Shown here piece after piece: positions 60,116-64,000 of a stretch of DNA of 64,000 nt. This DNA comes from Gaiellasilicea sp037721555. Its GTDB lineage: Bacteria > Actinomycetota > Thermoleophilia > Gaiellales > Gaiellaceae. A program made the position numbers and the translations under genes. The stretch is from contig JBBJOI010000001.1 in the NCBI GenBank assembly GCA_037721555.1, positions 1 through 64,000 on the forward strand, read 5' to 3'. Under the pieces are notes generated by a model. The model had not been told where the DNA came from, made no database searches, and saw nothing but the letters and a program-made list of their open reading frames with translations. The first letter of the stretch is position 1, and every line of letters starts with the position of its first letter.

Positions 60116-62068
60116 CTACGCCGCGAGCGCGGACGGCAGCGGCCGCGAGTGGATCACGACGAGCGATTTCGTGGGCCTGGTCAGGGCAACGTAGAGGTGC
60201 CGCAGGCCCTGGTCGCGCTCGGCGACAAGGGCCGGTTCCACGACGACAACGTGGTCGAACTCGAGCCCTTTCGCCTGGCGCGGCGTGAGGACGGCGACAC
60301 GCTCGTAGGCGTTGTCCTCCACCAACTCCGGCTCCGCGAGCTCGTCGGGAACGATCAGCGCGACGAGGCCGTCACCGCGCGCCAGTCGAACCGCTTCGCG
60401 GTAGCCCTCCTGCAGCAGCTCCTCGGCACGCACCTGCCGCAGCACTGGCGGTGCCGCCCCCGTCCGGTACGCGAGCGGTCGAGCCACGTCCGGTGCGATC
60501 TCGTCGAGTAGCGGCAGCGCGAGCTCCATGATCTCGCGGGGAACGCGGTAGGCGTGACGGAGCTCTTCCACCTCAGCCTCGTCCCCCCGCGGCAGGTGGG
60601 GCAGCACGTCGCTCCAGCTCCGGTAGACGACGGCGCCCGTCGCCTGCGCGACATCCCCGAGTGCCGTGAGCGATCCGGCCCTTGCTCGTCGTGCCACCAT
60701 GCGGAGCTGCATCGGCGTCAGATCCTGTGCCTCGTCGACGATCACGTGTCCGTAGGTGCGCACCGGCTCCCCCACGAGCGCATGAGCCTCGTCGAGCAGT
60801 GGGATGTCGGCCTCGCTCCAGCCGGTGCCACGCCGTCGCAGGAGCCGCTGCTCCGTCGGAGAGAGGATCCCGTCCGCAGCTTCCGCCAGCAACGCAGGCG
60901 TCGTGAGGAGCGCGCGCACGAGCTTCTCGGGGTTGACGGCGGGCCACGCCTGCTCGACGACGCGGTTCAGGTAACCGCCGGCGCGCAACGCTTGCTCGAC
61001 CTGCTCTCCGTCGCGGACGGCGCCGCCGCCAAGCGTCTGGCCGTAGGCCGCGTAGAAGCGCCGGACGAGCCCCATCCGGAAGCGCTCACGCGCAGCGGCG
61101 GTGGCGCCGTGCTCCTCGCGAACCTCCTCGAGAAGCTCGCGAGCCTCACGCGCGCGGACACGGACATAGACACCGTCGAGCCGCAGCAGAACCTCCTCCG
61201 GCTCGCCCTGCCCGCGCAGCTCAGCTGCGCGGCAGACGACGTCGGAGAGCCGCGGATCCGCCTTCAGGCGCGCCACCTCCGGCACTTCGCTGATGGTCGC
61301 CTCGACACCGTGCACCAGCTCGGAGACGGCGCGCTGCTCGACCGCGTTCTCGCCGAGAGCAGGCAGCACGTGGGAGACGTACTCCATGAACGTCCGGTTC
61401 GGGCCGACGATGAGGACGCGCTCCCGCGAGTGCCGCTCGCGAAAGGTGTAGAGCAGCCACGACGCACGGTGAAGCCCGACGGCCGTCTTGCCCGTGCCGG
61501 GCCCACCCTGGATGATGAGTGGACGATCCGGTTCCCGGGTGATCAACCGGTACTGGTCGGCCTGGATCGTGGCGACGATGTCGCGCATGTGCAACTCTCG
61601 GCTCCGCTCGAGCTCCTCGAGCAAGAAGTCGCCGACGGTCGCCTCGTCGAGCGTCGAGCCGTCCAGCACCTCGTCGGCGAGGTCGAGCAGCCGACGGCCG
61701 TCGGTACGGAAGCGTCGGCGGAGCGTCACGCGCTGCGGGTCGACCGGGGTGGCGGTGTAGAAGGGCCGCGCGGCGGGCGCCTGCCAGTTCACGACCACCT
61801 GCTCGCGCTCTTCGTCGTGCACCCAGCGTCGGCCGATGTAGAGAGACCGCTCGACCTCCTCGAAGTCGAGCCGCCCGAGGATGAGGCCACGCTCTGCGTC
61901 TTCGTACGTCGCGAGCCGACGTGCGCTCCAAGCCTCGAGCGCGAGCGCCGCCACCTCCTGGTCGGTCGCGGTCGCCGCCCGTCCGACGACCTCCCGCATC
62001 CGCTCGAGGCACACGTGGGCATGGTCGACGTACGCCTGCTCGGCCGGCAGGTCTGGGTGAGACACCAC
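60116..62068 (-). CDS. HelD-like RNA polymerase-recycling helicase
   Basis: 650 aa superfamily I ATPase. The N-terminal arm (about 5-70, EQAYVDHAHVCLERMREVVG) resembles HelD; Walker A is IQGGPGTGKTAVGLHRASWL (about 185), Walker B VIVDEAQDLTPMQL, and the C-terminal motif AKGLEFDHVVVVEP. HelD binds RNA polymerase and releases it from DNA; class II forms in actinobacteria can protect against rifampicin. GTG 62068 or the adjacent GTG 62065 starts the frame. Confirming HelD against UvrD/Rep needs alignment, though the RNAP-type long arm is present. Confidence 0.82.
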   Translation of the reverse strand: MVSHPDLPAEQAYVDHAHVCLERMREVVGRAATATDQEVAALALEAWSARRLATYEDAERGLILGRLDFEEVERSLYIGRRWVHDEEREQVVVNWQAPAARPFYTATPVDPQRVTLRRRFRTDGRRLLDLADEVLDGSTLDEATVGDFLLEELERSRELHMRDIVATIQADQYRLITREPDRPLIIQGGPGTGKTAVGLHRASWLLYTFRERHSRERVLIVGPNRTFMEYVSHVLPALGENAVEQRAVSELVHGVEATISEVPEVARLKADPRLSDVVCRAAELRGQGEPEEVLLRLDGVYVRVRAREARELLEEVREEHGATAAARERFRMGLVRRFYAAYGQTLGGGAVRDGEQVEQALRAGGYLNRVVEQAWPAVNPEKLVRALLTTPALLAEAADGILSPTEQRLLRRRGTGWSEADIPLLDEAHALVGEPVRTYGHVIVDEAQDLTPMQLRMVARRARAGSLTALGDVAQATGAVVYRSWSDVLPHLPRGDEAEVEELRHAYRVPREIMELALPLLDEIAPDVARPLAYRTGAAPPVLRQVRAEELLQEGYREAVRLARGDGLVALIVPDELAEPELVEDNAYERVAVLTPRQAKGLEFDHVVVVEPALVAERDQGLRHLYVALTRPTKSLVVIHSRPLPSALAA

Positions 62069-62141
62069 CCGAGCCTACCGCGCTGAAACGGTGACCGGAG
62101 CGACTTTCAGGGTTCTCTTGCGCGGTCGCTTGCGCCGCTTT

Positions 62142-63191
62142 TCAGCGGTCTTGCGCGAAGGGGATCCGCTCCTGCGAATCCCGTTCTGGCGCGGAGAGAG
62201 CAGCCCCGATGTGCACGCGGCCGAGCTTCGTGATCACGCGGCCGCGAGGCGTTCGCTGCAGGAACCCGAGCTGCAGCAGGTACGGCTCGTAGACGTCCTC
62301 GATCGTGTCCGTCTCCTCGCCCAGCGTGACGGCGAGCGTCGAGAGGCCGACGGGTCCGCCGTCGAACTTGTGCGCGATCGCGCGCAGGAGCTCTCGGTCG
62401 GTCGCCTCGAGCCCCTCGTCGTCGACCTCCAGCAGGTCGAGAGCCTCCTGTGCGATCGCGTTCGTCACGGCACCGTTGTGCCGCACCTCTGCCACGTCGC
62501 GCACACGCCGGAGGATCCGGTTGGCGATACGCGGCGTCCCGCGCGAGCGCCGCGCGATCTCACCGGCCGCATCGTCCTCGATCGTGACGCCGAGGATGCC
62601 GGCGGAGCGACGGACGATCGCCGTCAGCTGCTCCGCATCGTAATAGCCCAGCCTGAACGTCATGCCGAAGCGGTCGCGCAGCGGGGTCGTCAGGAGACCG
62701 GTGCGGGTCGTCGCGCCCACGAGCGTGAACGACGGCAGGTCGAGCGTCAGCGTCCGCGCCGCCGGACCCTGGCCGACGATGATGTCGAGCCGGAAGTCCT
62801 CGAGCGCCGGATACAGGATCTCCTCGATCGCCCGGTTGACGCGGTGGATCTCGTCGACGAAGAGGACGTCGCGCTCCTCGAGGCCCGTGAGGATCGCGGC
62901 CATGTCGCCCTTGCGCTCCAGCGCTGGTCCAGCGACCGTGCGGATGCCGACGCCGAGCTCCTCCCGCACGATCTGGGCTAGGGTCGTCTTGCCGAGACCG
63001 GGCGGCCCGACGAGCAGCACATGGTCGAGCGCCTCGCCGCGCGCCTTCGCTGCCGCCAACGCAATCGCAAGCTGCTCCTTGACGCTCTCCTGCCCGACGA
63101 AGTCCGCAAGGCAGCGCGGCCGCAGCGAGCGCTCGAGCTCGTCCGCGCTCGCATCTTCTTCGAGGGCGGGCGTGAGGAGACCGCTCCTCAT
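62142..63191 (-). CDS. ruvB: Holliday junction branch-migration ATPase RuvB
   Basis: 349 aa. Hexameric AAA+ motor with RuvA on Holliday junctions. Walker A GPPGLGKTTLA (about 61), Walker B FVDEIHRV, sensor 1 GATTRTGLL, and the C-terminal winged helix (YEPYLLQLGFLQRTPRGRVI). ATG 63191 overlaps ruvA (ATGA), giving ruvC-ruvA-ruvB. A short stem (CCGCT..AGCGG, 62135-62148) covers the stop region. Confidence 0.97.
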   Translation of the reverse strand: MRSGLLTPALEEDASADELERSLRPRCLADFVGQESVKEQLAIALAAAKARGEALDHVLLVGPPGLGKTTLAQIVREELGVGIRTVAGPALERKGDMAAILTGLEERDVLFVDEIHRVNRAIEEILYPALEDFRLDIIVGQGPAARTLTLDLPSFTLVGATTRTGLLTTPLRDRFGMTFRLGYYDAEQLTAIVRRSAGILGVTIEDDAAGEIARRSRGTPRIANRILRRVRDVAEVRHNGAVTNAIAQEALDLLEVDDEGLEATDRELLRAIAHKFDGGPVGLSTLAVTLGEETDTIEDVYEPYLLQLGFLQRTPRGRVITKLGRVHIGAALSAPERDSQERIPFAQDR

Positions 63192-63757
63192 GCCGCCGCC
63201 TTGAGGGCGAGCCGCACGCGCTCCTGCGGCGGGAGCTCCGCGTCGACCGCCGCCAGTGCCTGCTCCGCTTCGCCGAGCGAGTAACCGAGCTCGACGAGGG
63301 CCTCGCGGGCGGTGACGTGCTCGTCGGTACCGCTGGCGGCGACCGGCGCCAGGTCTTCCGCGGCGAGCTTGCCCTTCAGCTCGAGCACGATCCGCTCGGC
63401 GGTCTTCTTGCCGATCCCGGGGATCGCCTGGAAGCGGGCTGCGTCCTCACGGGCGATCGCGCGACGCAGGTCTGCTGTGGCCGAGCCGGAGACGATCGCG
63501 AGGGCGACTTTCGGGCCGATGCCGTTGACGGTCAGGAGCTGGGTGAAGAGCTCGCGCTCTGCGGCGTCGGCGAAGCCGTACAGCTGCAGAGCATCCTCCC
63601 GTACGTGGAGATAGGTCTCGACGACCAGCTCACCGCTTCCGTTCGCTCGACGAAGTGCTGCCGACGAGGCCGCGACGAGGTAGCCGACGCCGTTGACGTC
63701 GAGGACGAGGCCTTCCACCGACCGTGAGACCGGAATACCGCGCAGCCTCGAGATCAC
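63188..63757 (-). CDS. ruvA: Holliday junction DNA helicase subunit RuvA
   Basis: 189 aa. OB-fold domain I (ISRLRGIPVSRSVEGLVLDV, about 2-63), two helix-hairpin-helix motifs (TVNGIGPKVALAIVSG and IPGIGKKTAERIVLEL) that hold the junction, and domain III (about 140-189, EALVELGYSLGEAEQALAAV) that binds RuvB. GTG 63757 overlaps ruvC's stop (GTGA), and ruvB follows by ATGA, so all three are translationally coupled. Confidence 0.97.
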   Translation of the reverse strand: MISRLRGIPVSRSVEGLVLDVNGVGYLVAASSAALRRANGSGELVVETYLHVREDALQLYGFADAAERELFTQLLTVNGIGPKVALAIVSGSATADLRRAIAREDAARFQAIPGIGKKTAERIVLELKGKLAAEDLAPVAASGTDEHVTAREALVELGYSLGEAEQALAAVDAELPPQERVRLALKAAA

Positions 63758-64000
63758 GGTGCTCCCTTTACCCCCGCCACCTCGCGGGCAATCTTGAGGA
63801 GCGGCGGCGCCAGCGCATGGCAGATCGCGACGGCAAGAGCGTCGGAAGCGTGGTTCGGGGTCGGCAGCGCGTCGAGAGCGAGGATCGCGCGCACCATCCG
63901 CTGTACCTGCGCCTTCTCGGCACGGCCGTAGCCGCAGACCGCTTGCTTGACGCGGGCGGGCGCGTACTCGCTGCACTCGACGCCGACCGTCGCGGCTGCG
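63754..64000 (-). CDS. ruvC: Holliday junction resolvase RuvC, 3' part only
   Basis: The window holds the last 81 codons, with YAPARVKQAVCGYGRAEK (DNA-binding), the catalytic region in LPTPNHASDALAVAICHA (the metal-binding Asp), and the C-terminal tail. RuvC cuts Holliday junctions in a sequence-dependent way. The start lies beyond position 64000, so this CDS is partial. It is the first gene of the coupled ruvCAB operon (GTGA to ruvA). Confidence 0.93.
   Translation of the reverse strand, partial: AAATVGVECSEYAPARVKQAVCGYGRAEKAQVQRMVRAILALDALPTPNHASDALAVAICHALAPPLLKIAREVAGVKGAP

Noticed and set aside
1..64000. Riboswitches, rRNA, prophage genes and replication origin
   Set aside because: No matching conserved sequences, integrase, structural genes or DnaA-box clusters were seen on either strand.

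Overview
The window is high-GC, densely packed chromosomal DNA with about 70 genes on both strands, many joined by 4-nt ATGA, GTGA or TTGA overlaps. The gene set includes a one-piece SecD-SecF protein, a fused PafB-PafC regulator, an ECF sigma factor coupled to ogt, a HelD-like helicase, archaeal-type 2,3-diphosphoglycerate genes and a cytochrome c maturation cluster with a variant CcmE. Together with very frequent GTG starts this suggests an actinomycete-phylum bacterium, most likely deep-branching (Thermoleophilia/Gaiellales/Rubrobacter-like). That placement is inferred; no rRNA, tRNA, CRISPR array or phage block was seen.

Layout. 0-8 kb: sugar kinase, sigma factor plus alkyltransferase, a GFA protein, a response regulator whose receiver lacks the phosphorylatable Asp, a secreted Kelch protein, an ABC1 (UbiB-type) kinase and a K+/H+ antiporter. 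8-17.7 kb: tgt-yajC-secDF, queA and a canonical two-component system with a secreted neighbour. 17.8-24.2 kb: a second cation/proton antiporter and a fatty-acid/CoA block (3-hydroxyacyl-CoA dehydrogenase, thiolase, EVE-like protein, hydrolase fused to a nucleotide cyclase, aldehyde dehydrogenase). 24.3-28.2 kb: two zinc-ribbon proteins, an orphan gene with a strong promoter and operator-like palindrome, and the PafBC-type regulator. 28.2-34.1 kb: an accessory, decaying stretch with a degenerate vapBC pair, a frameshifted histidine kinase, a frameshifted HIT protein and one intact vapBC module, interleaved with queG, a quinone oxidoreductase and a MIP18 protein. 34.1-38.1 kb: a four-gene operon glpX / 2-phosphoglycerate kinase / cyclic 2,3-diphosphoglycerate synthetase / metallophosphoesterase, every junction a 4-nt overlap. 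38.3-43.5 kb: secreted proteins (Ig-like, S8 protease, M23 peptidase) and hpt without a canonical start. 43.6-46.5 kb: cytochrome c maturation genes ccmE-ccmF-ccmI-like plus an overlooked 57-aa proline-rich protein. 46.6-53 kb: TIM-barrel protein, a large cyclase-ATPase-TPR signalling protein, phosphomannomutase, thioesterase, GAF-like protein. 53-64 kb: rel, recJ, small proteins, an inverted-repeat element with a tandem duplication, a HelD-like helicase and ruvCAB (ruvC cut by the window end).

The most interesting system is the coupled cyclic 2,3-diphosphoglycerate operon: the two dedicated enzymes that make this solute in methanogens sit beside two phosphatases in a bacterial genome. Tgt, QueA and QueG together make the late steps of queuosine modification. 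RuvCAB, RecJ, Ogt and PafBC form a DNA repair theme. Several independently broken genes near 28-33 kb mark a region under relaxed selection or with assembly errors.
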